64,000 nucleotides of DNA from Planomicrobium sp. CPCC 101079 (lineage in GTDB: Bacteria; Bacillota; Bacilli; Bacillales_A; Planococcaceae): assembly GCF_007859275.1 (NCBI RefSeq), contig NZ_VOHC01000028.1, forward strand, positions 62,001 through 126,000. Reading direction: 5' to 3'. Below the pieces are notes generated by a model, which was not told the DNA's origin, did no database searches, and saw only the letters and a program-made list of their open reading frames with translations. Of the stretch, positions 16,044 to 24,142 are shown piece by piece. The position numbers and the translations under genes are program-made. Each line of letters opens with the position of its first letter. Positions within the stretch are counted from its first letter, which is position 1.

Positions 16044-17008
16044 ACTAGCGCACCGTCTTCCTTGAAAAGAGCGGCTTTCAAAAGATCTTTTTCGCTCGCA
16101 TAAGCAACGACACGGCCATTTTCAGTGATTGCCAAACGGTTGCCGCGATTTTCGGTTAAACAAAGAACCGCCTCGTCAATCGTAGAGGAAGAGGCGATTT
16201 TTTGCGCATCTCCGCTCCACTCCTTTTCGAAAATCTCCATATATTCTTTCAGCTGACGCTCTCCGAACGACCGCTTTTGGCGGATTCGCTCGATGCCGAT
16301 AAAATTCCGGACAAACTCATTGGCGGGACTATCCACCAATTGTCGAGGAGTGCCGACTTGCTCAATCTGCCCTTTTCGCATGACGACGATAGTATCGGCA
16401 ATTTTTAGCGCTTCGTCCATATCATGAGTGACGAATACAATGGTTTTGTTAATAGTCTGCTGAAGATTGCGCAATTCATTCTGCAGCTGTTCCCGGCTGA
16501 TGGGATCCAACGCGGAAAACGGCTCATCCATCAATACGATATCGGGATCTCCAGCAAGCGCGCGGACAACACCGATCCGCTGTTGCTGTCCTCCGCTAAG
16601 TTCTAAAGGAAATCTCTTTAGGTACGTATCCGGATCAAGTCCAACCAAACTCAGTAACTCACGGATCCGAGAGGCCGTTTTTTCTTTTGGCCAAGAAAGC
16701 AATCTGGGAACAAGTGACACATTGTCCAAAATTGTCATATGCGGAAACAAACCAATCCGCTGAATCACATAGCCGATGGAGCGGCGAAGTTGAACTTCAT
16801 CCAAATCCGTAACGGGTCTTCCATCGATGTATATATTGCCCTCCGTCGGTTTTTCCAGTTTATTGATCATTTTCATCAATGTAGTTTTCCCACAGCCACT
16901 CGGGCCGATGATAGCTGTCAATTGATGAGCCGGAAGAATGAGCGAAACATTTTTCAGCGCATCCGTTCCATCAGAGAACCGTCTGCTAACATTTTCAAAG
17001 CGAATCAT
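16040..17008 (-). CDS. Osmoprotectant ABC transporter, ATP-binding protein
   Basis: A 322-aa ABC ATPase of the OpuCA/ProV type with Walker A GPSGCGKTT, signature LSGGQQQR and Walker B IVLMDEPFSALDP. The C-terminal part, about residues 265-322, resembles a short CBS-type regulatory segment (STIDEAVLCLTENRGNRLAITENGRVVAYAS); OpuCA proteins usually carry two CBS motifs, so this looks reduced. It is the first gene of the operon, with AGAGGTGC upstream of the ATG. Confidence 0.93.
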   Translation of the reverse strand: MIRFENVSRRFSDGTDALKNVSLILPAHQLTAIIGPSGCGKTTLMKMINKLEKPTEGNIYIDGRPVTDLDEVQLRRSIGYVIQRIGLFPHMTILDNVSLVPRLLSWPKEKTASRIRELLSLVGLDPDTYLKRFPLELSGGQQQRIGVVRALAGDPDIVLMDEPFSALDPISREQLQNELRNLQQTINKTIVFVTHDMDEALKIADTIVVMRKGQIEQVGTPRQLVDSPANEFVRNFIGIERIRQKRSFGERQLKEYMEIFEKEWSGDAQKIASSSTIDEAVLCLTENRGNRLAITENGRVVAYASEKDLLKAALFKEDGALV

Positions 17009-17078
17009 TGCAGCACCTCTTTCCCTATCTGATAAGTCCTTACCCTTAATCGAAAAGACTACTCACAGTTCTATTAAA

Positions 17079-17110
17079 GAAAAAACGGCTGCATGAAACA
17101 ACCGTTTTTT
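17079..17110 (-). terminator. Terminator of the ABC-F gene
   Basis: AAAAAACGG, loop, CCGTTTTTT hairpin just after the ABC-F stop on the minus strand; A and T tracts on both sides. Confidence 0.8.
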
Positions 17111-17122
17111 CCCTTGTATACT

Positions 17123-18766
17123 TTAATTCGTTCGAATTGCCTGTATTTCCTTCGTTAATTGATTGAAACGGGAATCCAGTTCTGCGTATTTCTTGTCATT
17201 GGGCTGCATAAAACTGAGTTTGCCCAGAACCGCCTGGCGTTCCGTCTCAAGCGCCAAAATTTCGTTTTCCCGATTTTCCTTGCGCTCTGCCTTTTTGTCC
17301 TGCCACTCCCTGTAGCTTCCTTCATATTTAACCAACCGCTCTTGATCAAAGAGTAAAAGCTTATTGGCAAGCCGCTCCATAAAATAGCGGTCATGCGTCG
17401 CAATAAGAAGCGTCCCTTCGAAAGATTCCAGCGTTTTTTCTAATTGCTCACGTGAAGGCAAATCCAAATGGTTGGTCGGTTCATCCAATAACAGCACGTT
17501 GCATTCAGCGAGCATGAACTCCATTAGTTTCAATTTCACTCGCTCCCCCATACTCATATGGAGAATCGGCTGACTCCAGTGTTCCTTGCCAAACCCTAAA
17601 TTGTCCATCAGTGTTCGAATTCTCCCGGCTTGTTCAAAGTTTTGCGGTCCAAACAATTCAGCTGGCGTTTTTTCTTCCGGCAGATCAAAGACGTTTTGGC
17701 TCAAATAGCCGATTTTCATGCCGGTCGTCGTCCATACTTCTCCAGAAAAAACTTGTTCTCCTCGCAATATATTAAATAGCGTCGATTTTCCACTGCCATT
17801 CCTGCCTACCAATCCGACGCGTTCCCCGTGTTGAATGGTAAAAGAAGCGGCATCAAAAAGGATTCGGGGGCCAAAACGGACGCCGGCGTTCTTCAACTCG
17901 ATGACCCGTTTCCCTTTTTTGGATCCACCGGCAATTTCGAAAGCAACCGCTTTTTCTTCTTTCGGCTTTTCTACCCGCTCTTGATCAAGCTCAGCTTCCA
18001 GGCGTTTTTGCTTGCTGCGTATTTGAACATCCATACGTTTCGCTTTCGAGCGATAAAACTCCTTCGCAAACTCCTGCTTAGTGGAATCTGCATGGGCTTT
18101 CCCTGACCAGGATTTCAATTCGTCTATTTGGCTCTCGACACGCGCAATCTTTGCTTGTTGTTTGTCGTATTTCCGCTGCTGCGTTAAGCGGATATGCGCT
18201 TTCTCCAAGAGAGCAGCACTATAATTCCCTTTATAGACATTGAGTTCCCCGTCTTCAATTTCCCAGATGCAATTGGCAATTTTATCAATGAAATATCGGT
18301 CATGCGAAATGATGATCAAGGTTCCTTTATAGGAAACCAGTTGCTCTATGACAAGTTCAACACTTTCCGCATCTAAGTGGTTAGTCGGTTCATCAAGCAA
18401 CAGCAATTCCGCCTTTTCTGCTAAAGCTTGCGCCAACCGCATCTTCATCCCTTCGCCGCCGCTCAAACAGTTCCGGCTTTCGGGAACATTCCATTTTTCT
18501 TCTAATTTCCGGGTTTCAACACTAGGCACACAATCAGTCCACTCTTTCACTTCCTGTTGCATATAAACAATGTCCGGAACTGCCCCTTGCCATTCCACTC
18601 CCGAATTCCCTTCAGCAATTGCTTGAAGCAATGATGATTTCCCTGCCCCATTTGGTCCCACAACACCAATTCGCACGCCTTTCAGAATGTCCGCTTTGAC
18701 CTTTTTCAGCACAATCGTTTCTCCATACTGTATGGTTAAGTTATTCAATTTCCCTAAGATAGCCAT
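17123..18766 (-). CDS. VmlR-type ABC-F ribosomal protection protein
   Basis: This 547-aa protein has two ABC ATPase domains and no membrane segments, the ABC-F layout. Walker A motifs are GPNGAGKSS and GRNGSGKST; both Walker B sites read LLLDEPTNHLD. The inter-domain linker SWSGKAHADSTKQEFAKEF and KAKRMDVQIRSKQKRLEAEL closely resembles B. subtilis VmlR, which displaces lincosamides and streptogramin A from the ribosome. I chose the ATG at 18766 (AAGGGGGAA upstream) rather than nine codons earlier. An attenuator with short ORFs lies upstream, as known for antibiotic-inducible ABC-F genes. The resistance spectrum is inference. Confidence 0.88.
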   Translation of the reverse strand: MAILGKLNNLTIQYGETIVLKKVKADILKGVRIGVVGPNGAGKSSLLQAIAEGNSGVEWQGAVPDIVYMQQEVKEWTDCVPSVETRKLEEKWNVPESRNCLSGGEGMKMRLAQALAEKAELLLLDEPTNHLDAESVELVIEQLVSYKGTLIIISHDRYFIDKIANCIWEIEDGELNVYKGNYSAALLEKAHIRLTQQRKYDKQQAKIARVESQIDELKSWSGKAHADSTKQEFAKEFYRSKAKRMDVQIRSKQKRLEAELDQERVEKPKEEKAVAFEIAGGSKKGKRVIELKNAGVRFGPRILFDAASFTIQHGERVGLVGRNGSGKSTLFNILRGEQVFSGEVWTTTGMKIGYLSQNVFDLPEEKTPAELFGPQNFEQAGRIRTLMDNLGFGKEHWSQPILHMSMGERVKLKLMEFMLAECNVLLLDEPTNHLDLPSREQLEKTLESFEGTLLIATHDRYFMERLANKLLLFDQERLVKYEGSYREWQDKKAERKENRENEILALETERQAVLGKLSFMQPNDKKYAELDSRFNQLTKEIQAIRTN

Positions 18767-18790
18767 TGCTATTCCCCCTTGCCGGAGAAA

Positions 18791-18825
18791 CAAAAAATTC
18801 CTCCGAAATAATTGTCGGAAGAATT
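18791..18825 (-). terminator. Attenuator hairpin in the ABC-F leader
   Basis: AATTCTTCCGA, 8-base loop, TCGGAGGAATT followed by TTTT on the minus strand lies upstream of the coding region rather than after a gene, so it should terminate the leader transcript prematurely. Confidence 0.75.
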
Positions 18826-18905
18826 CGCACGCCTAAATAACCCGCTTACGCAGGTATTCCACTTGAAAATAGGCAGACGAATCCAATTTCTTTTACACCA
18901 AGTAT

Positions 18906-18950
18906 TTACGGTTTTATAGAAAAAGGATCAAATATCCATCGTCCACCCAT
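18906..18950 (-). CDS. Candidate 14-codon leader peptide of the ABC-F gene
   Basis: ATG to TAA encodes MGGRWIFDPFSIKP inside the attenuation leader. AAGGGAAG precedes the ATG but spacing is short; an overlapping GTG-start ORF (18946-18914, MDDGYLILFL) has better spacing from the same site. Only one is likely to be translated, and I cannot decide which. Confidence 0.35.
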   Translation of the reverse strand: MGGRWIFDPFSIKP

Positions 18951-19002
18951 CTTCCCTTCAGTTTGATGCATCGATTATATCACACAATTCTGCTAATTTC
19001 TA

Positions 19003-19845
19003 TCACTCTTCAAAAGACACATGCACCGGATTAGCTATTTGTTCATATCCAATTTCCTGATAAATCTTGTTGGACGTTGGATTTTTCAAGTCGGTATACA
19101 GCATAGCAAAATCATACTCAAGCAATAGCTCCTCTGTTACTTCAGCGACTAATGTGCGGGCATACCCTTTTCTTCGGTGCTTGCGCGGTGTAAAAACAAA
19201 TGACACCGTGATGCCCCTTTTTGAAGGCCTCGTTTTTTTCATGCAAGACACCACTTCGCCATCCACTTCCCATACGTATACTTCTTTACCTTCAATAAAT
19301 GCATCGATTTTTCGGGCCGCTTCTGCTGGACTCGATACTTTTATGCCGGTCTCCACTTCAAAAAGCAAACACCATTCCTCTAAAAGCGGAGCATCTTTTT
19401 TGTTTGCCACCCGCCACGTACCTGGGCTTTTTTCCAGGCCAGTTGCCACTGCATCAGCTCGGTATAGTCCTTGATCCATCAGCAGATTTGCTTTTTGGCC
19501 GGTTTCCGCTATCCAAGCTAAAACAAATCGATTCACTGTTTCCCGGTCTCCTACAATTCCCTTCACTTCAATACCTGACTCCAAAAGCAGCCTGGAGAGC
19601 TCACTTTCTAGTTCCGGCACGCCTTGGAAGCAGACCAACTGCAATGGATGCGGCGGCGTCATTAAGCATGCCGCCAATACTACTCCCTCATCTTCTGCAA
19701 GAGCCAAGAAATAATCCTCGTATTTCCCTTGTTTAATATGGTTGAGTATCCCTAAAAACAAGCTGTATATATCCTCATGTCCATAAAGGAGCGGCTCTAC
19801 TTTTTCAGAAAAAGCTTCTGTTTCAGCATAGATATTCCATTTCAT
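19003..19845 (-). CDS. GNAT-family N-acetyltransferase
   Basis: A 280-aa protein whose C-terminal half (about 140-280) is a GNAT domain with the acetyl-CoA loop FTPRKHRRKGYARTLV and the closing TDLKNPTSNKIYQEIGYEQI. The N-terminal half resembles a degenerate second GNAT-like fold seen in related Bacillales proteins. Substrate unknown. The ATG at 19845 follows GAGTGGAGAAATG. Its stop is close to the promoter of the ABC-F leader, and no terminator is visible between them, so some read-through into that leader is possible. Confidence 0.88.
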   Translation of the reverse strand: MKWNIYAETEAFSEKVEPLLYGHEDIYSLFLGILNHIKQGKYEDYFLALAEDEGVVLAACLMTPPHPLQLVCFQGVPELESELSRLLLESGIEVKGIVGDRETVNRFVLAWIAETGQKANLLMDQGLYRADAVATGLEKSPGTWRVANKKDAPLLEEWCLLFEVETGIKVSSPAEAARKIDAFIEGKEVYVWEVDGEVVSCMKKTRPSKRGITVSFVFTPRKHRRKGYARTLVAEVTEELLLEYDFAMLYTDLKNPTSNKIYQEIGYEQIANPVHVSFEE

Positions 19846-19980
19846 TTCTCCACTCTCATTTCTTTAAAATTCGCATTACTAAAGTATTAGCTATAACAAA
19901 AAAATTACCTGCTAAAATATGAGAATTCTCATAAGAATTTTTTATCTCTTTAACTTATTCCTTCTTATCCAACTAAACTA

Positions 19981-20016
19981 AAAGCCCGAATCATCCCAAG
20001 ATGATTCGAGCTTTTT
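19981..20016 (-). terminator. Terminator of niaP
   Basis: AAAGCTCGAATCATC, loop TTGG, GATGATTCGGGCTTTT hairpin with flanking A and T runs, located just after the niaP stop. Confidence 0.88.
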
Positions 20017-20021
20017 ACTCC

Positions 20022-21239
20022 CTATTCTAATTCGAGTTGTTTTGTTTCTTTTCCAAGGAAAGCAACCGCTAATGCGCCAATGATGACAGAGCCGCAGAAG
20101 ATAGCGAAAATCCAGCTGATATCATAATCAGCGGCGAGAAGCGAACCAACAAGAAGAGGCCCAAGAATACCGCCTACGCGGCCAAAGGAAGCAGCCATAC
20201 CTGTACCAGTCCCCCGGATAACCGTTGGATACTGCTCAGGAGAGTATGCATATAACGCTCCCCAAGCTCCCAGATTGAAGAACGAGAGGAAAGCACCTGC
20301 GACAATCAATGTAGCAATGGCATCCGCGTTGCCAAAAGCCAGCGCACTCGCTGCCGTTCCAAGCAAATAAGTGACGAGAACAAATTTCCGCCCCATCCGC
20401 TCAATCAGCCACGCTGCAGAGAAATAGCCAGGAAGTTGGGCAAGCGTCATGATCAAGACATACTGAAAACTTTGAATTAGCGAAAATCCTTTCAATACCA
20501 TAACGCTCGGCAACCAAAGGAACATACCGTAGTAAGAAAAGACTACCGTGAACCAGACAATCCATAGCATCAGTGTCGGACGGCGATAAGCTTTAGACCA
20601 TACACTTCTGATATTGGTTGAAATTGATTGGAGCCCTGTTTTTTTCGCTGTAAATTGCGGAGAATCCGGCAGTTTCACCCGCAAATAAAGGGCATACAAA
20701 GCAGGCAAGGCTGTAAGCAGCAATGCGACACGCCAACCAAATGACGGAATAACGAAATAAGAAATCACTGCTGCAATGAGCCATCCACCTGCCCAAAAAC
20801 TTTCGAGCAGGACAACTACACGCCCACGCTCCGCTGCCGGCACACTTTCCGAAACAAGCGTTGAGGCAACCGGCAGTTCCCCGCCTAGCCCCATTCCGAT
20901 GAAAAAGCGTAGAATCATAAAAGCGGCCAACGTAGTTGTGAAAGCTGATAAGCCGCTCGCTATCGAGAAGAGCAATAAGGTAAGGATGAATATTTTTTTA
21001 CGGCCAACGCGATCTGCGTAGATGCCAAATACAAATGCTCCCACCGCCATGCCGATGGAATTGACACTGCCAATCCACCCCATCTGCTGCGTCGTCAAAT
21101 TCCAGTCTTGGTGAAGCGCAGCAATGACGAATGACAGTATCCCCACGTCCATCGCATCAAAAAGCCACCCTAATCCCGCAACTCCCAAAAGTTTATTTTT
21201 TGATATCGCATCCACTTTCTTTTCCGTTAACGTAGCCAT
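20022..21239 (-). CDS. niaP: Niacin/nicotinamide MFS transporter NiaP
   Basis: A 405-aa, 12-helix major facilitator of the aromatic acid:H+ symporter type. It is very close to B. subtilis NiaP (YceI): LLGVAGLGWLFDAMDVGILSF, GSVNSIGMA, RFFIGMGLGGELPVASTLVSE and LLESFWAGGWL are shared. It should import nicotinate across the cytoplasmic membrane for NAD salvage. Two TGTCTTTACAC boxes between the promoter and the start codon suggest control by the niacin-responsive repressor NiaR, which supports the substrate assignment. Confidence 0.9.
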   Translation of the reverse strand: MATLTEKKVDAISKNKLLGVAGLGWLFDAMDVGILSFVIAALHQDWNLTTQQMGWIGSVNSIGMAVGAFVFGIYADRVGRKKIFILTLLLFSIASGLSAFTTTLAAFMILRFFIGMGLGGELPVASTLVSESVPAAERGRVVVLLESFWAGGWLIAAVISYFVIPSFGWRVALLLTALPALYALYLRVKLPDSPQFTAKKTGLQSISTNIRSVWSKAYRRPTLMLWIVWFTVVFSYYGMFLWLPSVMVLKGFSLIQSFQYVLIMTLAQLPGYFSAAWLIERMGRKFVLVTYLLGTAASALAFGNADAIATLIVAGAFLSFFNLGAWGALYAYSPEQYPTVIRGTGTGMAASFGRVGGILGPLLVGSLLAADYDISWIFAIFCGSVIIGALAVAFLGKETKQLELE

Positions 21240-21251
21240 TCCCTCTCCCCT

Positions 21252-21284
21252 TGTCTTTACACATGTAACTAACTGTCTTTACAC
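21252..21284. promoter_or_regulatory. Two direct TGTCTTTACAC boxes, candidate NiaR operators
   Basis: TGTCTTTACAC occurs at 21252-21262 and 21274-21284, exactly 22 bp apart (two helical turns). Both lie between the -10 box and the niaP ribosome binding site. From memory they resemble NiaR (YrxA) sites of NAD-metabolism genes in Bacillales. Confidence 0.6.
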
Positions 21285-21288
21285 CTCT

Positions 21289-21317
21289 ACTATACATTTC
21301 AAGAAATAAAGTGACAA
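21289..21317 (-). promoter_or_regulatory. Sigma-A promoter of niaP
   Basis: Minus strand TTGTCA (21317-21312), a 17-bp spacer, TATAGT (21294-21289). The two repeat boxes start about five bases downstream. Confidence 0.75.
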
Positions 21318-21349
21318 GCCATTGAGAAATGTTCCACTTTTCAAATTAT

Positions 21350-22300
21350 TTAAGAGCTGGAACTATTGTTGTTGGAGGCCATAATTGCTGCATTGATACT
21401 CGTCATCATGACGGCTTGCTGGGCTTGCATCAATAACTCCAAAGAAGCAGAAAATGCGGCATCGGAAAGATTTCGAACGGCGGCCGCATCCCTCATTTCG
21501 CATTGCACCGCTGCCGAAAACGCAAGATCCTTATACCACTTGAATAATTTTGTTTTTTCCAGGAGTCTTGTTCCTTCTGCAATATTTCGCAGCGCCATGC
21601 CATCCGCTTCGGCTACCGCCAATAATCCCAATACCGGATATTGAATACCCCGGATTTTGATTTTTTCGCTTTGGAAAAATTCTTTGATTGCCAATACTCT
21701 ACCCACAACTTTCGGGTCATAAACAGCGGAATGGAACGTCATAATTTGCGACAGCCATTGCAAGTCGTTCCCCATGTAAAATCCGCGCTCCCGCAATTCT
21801 TTATAGTAAGCATTCATTGTTGCAGCTCTTTCTTCAATTCCCCCGCTCCGCCTTCCCAACAACACGGCGTAAGGCACATCCTCGCTTGAAGTCAGGACTT
21901 TATGCCAGTTTCTCATGGCATCGTAGAGTTCTTTCGCTTTTTCCGCTTCTCCCTCTTCCTCCATTAACAATGCCGCTAAATATGTATACTGGCTTTTGCG
22001 GAATCCAGCTTCGTTTAACTTCCGCTGCTTTTCGTTCAAGTTCTTTAACCCGCTTCCAGCATCTCCTGATTGAAGCGTTAAATGAGCCGCCGCAATATGA
22101 TGCATATGGGATTGCAATGGAGAAAACCAACCTTCGTTCTTTTTGATGGTTCTGGAGGTTTCCTCATGTGCAGCAGCAGGGAAACTGCCATTTTGCGTTA
22201 AATAGAAAATCGCCACCGCCAATGATATGCGTTTGTCTACCGTCCAACCAAGCGACCTTGCCACCTCTCCATATGTTTTTTCGATTATTTTGATGTCCAT
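21350..22300 (-). CDS. DUF4003-family protein of unknown function
   Basis: A 316-aa protein, largely alpha-helical by composition, matching the DUF4003 family of Bacillales (GWFSPLQSHMHHIAAAHL, YTYLAALLM, YKELRERGFYMGNDLQWLSQIM). No catalytic motif or membrane segment is evident; the C-terminus ends in NNNSSSS. Members have no established role that I know. The ATG at 22300 has AAGGAGGCG upstream, but that site lies within a 17-bp perfect hairpin that doubles as the terminator of the preceding zip gene. Confidence 0.85.
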   Translation of the reverse strand: MDIKIIEKTYGEVARSLGWTVDKRISLAVAIFYLTQNGSFPAAAHEETSRTIKKNEGWFSPLQSHMHHIAAAHLTLQSGDAGSGLKNLNEKQRKLNEAGFRKSQYTYLAALLMEEEGEAEKAKELYDAMRNWHKVLTSSEDVPYAVLLGRRSGGIEERAATMNAYYKELRERGFYMGNDLQWLSQIMTFHSAVYDPKVVGRVLAIKEFFQSEKIKIRGIQYPVLGLLAVAEADGMALRNIAEGTRLLEKTKLFKWYKDLAFSAAVQCEMRDAAAVRNLSDAAFSASLELLMQAQQAVMMTSINAAIMASNNNSSSS

Positions 22301-22302
22301 AA

Positions 22303-22344
22303 AAACGCCTCCTTATCTCTTTTCTACGAGATAAGGAGGCGTTT
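22303..22344 (-). terminator. Terminator-like hairpin that sequesters the DUF4003 ribosome binding site
   Basis: A perfect 17-bp stem with an 8-base loop (arms 22344-22328 and 22319-22303) is followed by TTTTT on the minus strand, so it looks like the terminator of the zip gene. Its 3' arm contains AAGGAGGCG, the ribosome binding site of the DUF4003 gene, only three bases before the ATG. It starts 11 bases after the zip stop codon. Confidence 0.8.
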
Positions 22345-22355
22345 AGTTTCGGCTT

Positions 22356-23213
22356 CTACGCAATCAGCACCAAACTGATGGCCATAACTGCCATGCCCGC
22401 TATTAAGCCATATATAGAGAGATGAGCTTCATCATATCTTTTGGCCGCCGGCAGTAATTCGTCCAGCGAAATGAACACCATGATGCCGGCAACACCAGCA
22501 AAGACAATGCCAAACATCGTATCGCTCATAAATGGCATTAAAATCAACCATGCAGCAATTGCCCCTATAGGCTCCGAAATGCCTGACAGCACACTGTATT
22601 GAAATGCTTTTTTCCGGCTTCCAGTTGCATAAAAAATTGGCACAGATACGGCGATGCCTTCTGGAATGTTATGAATGGCAACCGCAATCGCAATTGCTAT
22701 ACCAAGACTCGGATCTTGGATTGCAGACATAAAAGTCGCGATTCCTTCCGGAAAGTTGTGTATCCCGATTGCCAAAGCCGTAAATATACCCATCTTGCGC
22801 AAATGTGCATACTGATCATTTGTCGGACCCGCATCCATATCTTCAACTGTTTTCACTTCATGCGGATTTTCAAGTTGAGGCAAAATCCGATCCAGCGCAG
22901 CCATAAAAATCATTCCACCGAAAAAACCGACAATTGTCAGCCAGTACCCTAGTGAATCGCCATGGGCATCTGTCAGGGCTGTTTTCGCCTTAACAAAAAT
23001 TTCAACCATCGAAACATAAATCATTACTCCGGCTGAAAAACCTAGTGATATCGATAGAAATTTCGTATTTGTCCGTGAAGCAAAAAATGCGATTAAGCTG
23101 CCGATTCCTGTTGCAAGCCCAGCAAACAACGTTAACCCTAAAGCAAATAAAACCGCAGTGTCCATTGAACCATCCACTTTCCGCGTCGCTTGAATATGAT
23201 TATTGTACGGCAT
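22356..23213 (-). CDS. ZIP-family metal transporter (ZupT-like)
   Basis: A membrane protein of the ZIP family with eight predicted helices. The two metal-site motifs HNFPEG and HNIPEG are in helices 4 and 5 (GIHNFPEGIATFM, AIHNIPEGIAVSV), as in ZupT, which takes up zinc and other divalent metals. Two starts are possible: the ATG at 23213 with AAGGAAA upstream (285 aa), or the ATG at 23165 (MDTAVLFALGL, 269 aa), which fits family length better but has a weaker site. The DUF4003 gene follows and is possibly coupled. Confidence 0.9.
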   Translation of the reverse strand: MPYNNHIQATRKVDGSMDTAVLFALGLTLFAGLATGIGSLIAFFASRTNTKFLSISLGFSAGVMIYVSMVEIFVKAKTALTDAHGDSLGYWLTIVGFFGGMIFMAALDRILPQLENPHEVKTVEDMDAGPTNDQYAHLRKMGIFTALAIGIHNFPEGIATFMSAIQDPSLGIAIAIAVAIHNIPEGIAVSVPIFYATGSRKKAFQYSVLSGISEPIGAIAAWLILMPFMSDTMFGIVFAGVAGIMVFISLDELLPAAKRYDEAHLSIYGLIAGMAVMAISLVLIA

Positions 23214-23327
23214 AAGTTTCCTTCACGCAACTTTTTTCAACTCAGAAAGATATTCTATTTTTCCCTCTTTTCTTTATTTATCAATATTGATTTTCAAATT
23301 GGAGCTTTGCAGCACTGTTTTTCTCAG

Positions 23328-23369
23328 AAAAAAGAACCAAGCCTCTTCAACTGGAGAAGCGCGGTTCCT
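23328..23369 (-). terminator. Terminator of the uracil-DNA glycosylase gene
   Basis: GGAACC...GGTTCT stem with inner GCTTCTC/AGAGGC pairing followed by TTTTTT on the minus strand. The stem is imperfect. Confidence 0.65.
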
Positions 23370-23398
23370 ATACGAGTAGTAAATTCATTTTTGATCCG

Positions 23399-24043
23399 CT
23401 ATTTTTTCGAATGCAGCAAATCCCCTAGTCTTCGCCAATCACCTTCCTTTAATGCACGGACAGGCGGATTATAAAAAACGCTTGCCGGATGAAACGTGGG
23501 GAATATGTGGTAATTGTTTTCGGAAGCTTCAAACGCCTGCGCTTCTTCGTTCCACATTAAAACAGGTGTTTCCATCAAGACGCCGTGCAGTTGCGTAACT
23601 TTTGCTTGAGGTCCGACCAAACGCTGCAACCCCACATTTCCAAGCGTCACAATGATCGGCGGATGGATATCGCGAATCTCTGTATCCAGTATCGGTGCAT
23701 GGGCAATGATTTCTTTTTTCGTCGGCGCCCGGTTGTACTTGCGTTCCACCACCTCGCCATTGCGCTGTTTTTTCTGTCCCCATTTATATGGACGACTTCG
23801 CACGGCGCTCGTTATATATACATCTTCCCTGGATAGGCCGATGCTTGCCAAAGAAGCCATTAGCTCTTTTCCGGCTCTGCCTGTAAACGGAATGCCAGTC
23901 TCCACTTCATTTTCTCCCGGTGCTTCCCCCACTAACATCAGCGCTGGATTGTTTGGACCTTCCCCCCTCACAAAACCTTCTACCGGAAAACCTTCAATGC
24001 GTTTGATTCCGTTTGCTGCCAGCTCATCTGAAATTTTATACAT
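23399..24043 (-). CDS. Uracil-DNA glycosylase family 4-like protein without cysteines
   Basis: A 214-aa protein with UDG-superfamily motif 1 GEAPGENE (water-activating region) and motif 2 HPASVFYNP, plus YITSAVRSRP. It should excise uracil from DNA. Classical family 4 enzymes hold a [4Fe-4S] cluster through four cysteines; this protein has no cysteine at all, so it belongs to a cluster-free branch or has lost the cluster. The ATG at 24043 follows AAGAGGTGATT. It is divergent from glnK. Confidence 0.85.
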   Translation of the reverse strand: MYKISDELAANGIKRIEGFPVEGFVRGEGPNNPALMLVGEAPGENEVETGIPFTGRAGKELMASLASIGLSREDVYITSAVRSRPYKWGQKKQRNGEVVERKYNRAPTKKEIIAHAPILDTEIRDIHPPIIVTLGNVGLQRLVGPQAKVTQLHGVLMETPVLMWNEEAQAFEASENNYHIFPTFHPASVFYNPPVRALKEGDWRRLGDLLHSKK

Positions 24044-24079
24044 AGAATCACCTCTTAATCAGTTTACCACAATCACTTA

Positions 24080-24096
24080 TGTTAGATTTTCTAACA
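24080..24096. promoter_or_regulatory. TnrA/GlnR box 1 upstream of glnK-amt
   Basis: TGTTAGATTTTCTAACA fits TGTNAN7TNACA exactly and is a near-perfect palindrome. Its centre lies about 60 bp upstream of the expected transcription start. Confidence 0.88.
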
Positions 24097-24113
24097 TAAC
24101 GCAAAATAAAAGC

Positions 24114-24142
24114 TTGCGTTTTTCGAATAGTTTGATTATGAT
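24114..24142 (+). promoter_or_regulatory. Sigma-A promoter of glnK-amt
   Basis: TTGCGT (24114-24119), a 17-bp spacer, TATGAT (24137-24142). It lies between the two TnrA/GlnR boxes. Confidence 0.7.

Larger units (their letters stand above)
18791..18990 (-). promoter_or_regulatory. Attenuation leader of the VmlR-type ABC-F gene with short ORFs
   Basis: Minus strand TGATATAAT (about 18981-18973) is an extended -10 promoter roughly 200 bases before the gene. The leader holds short ORFs, then an alternative stem (GCCTA...TAGGC enclosing ACCTGC-GTAA-GCGGGT), then the attenuator hairpin. The candidate peptides are MGGRWIFDPFSIKP (18950-18906) and, from GTG, MDDGYLILFL (18946-18914). A ribosome stalled by drug on the peptide would change folding and allow read-through. 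The mechanism is inferred by analogy with vmlR/vga/lsa-type leaders. Confidence 0.65.
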
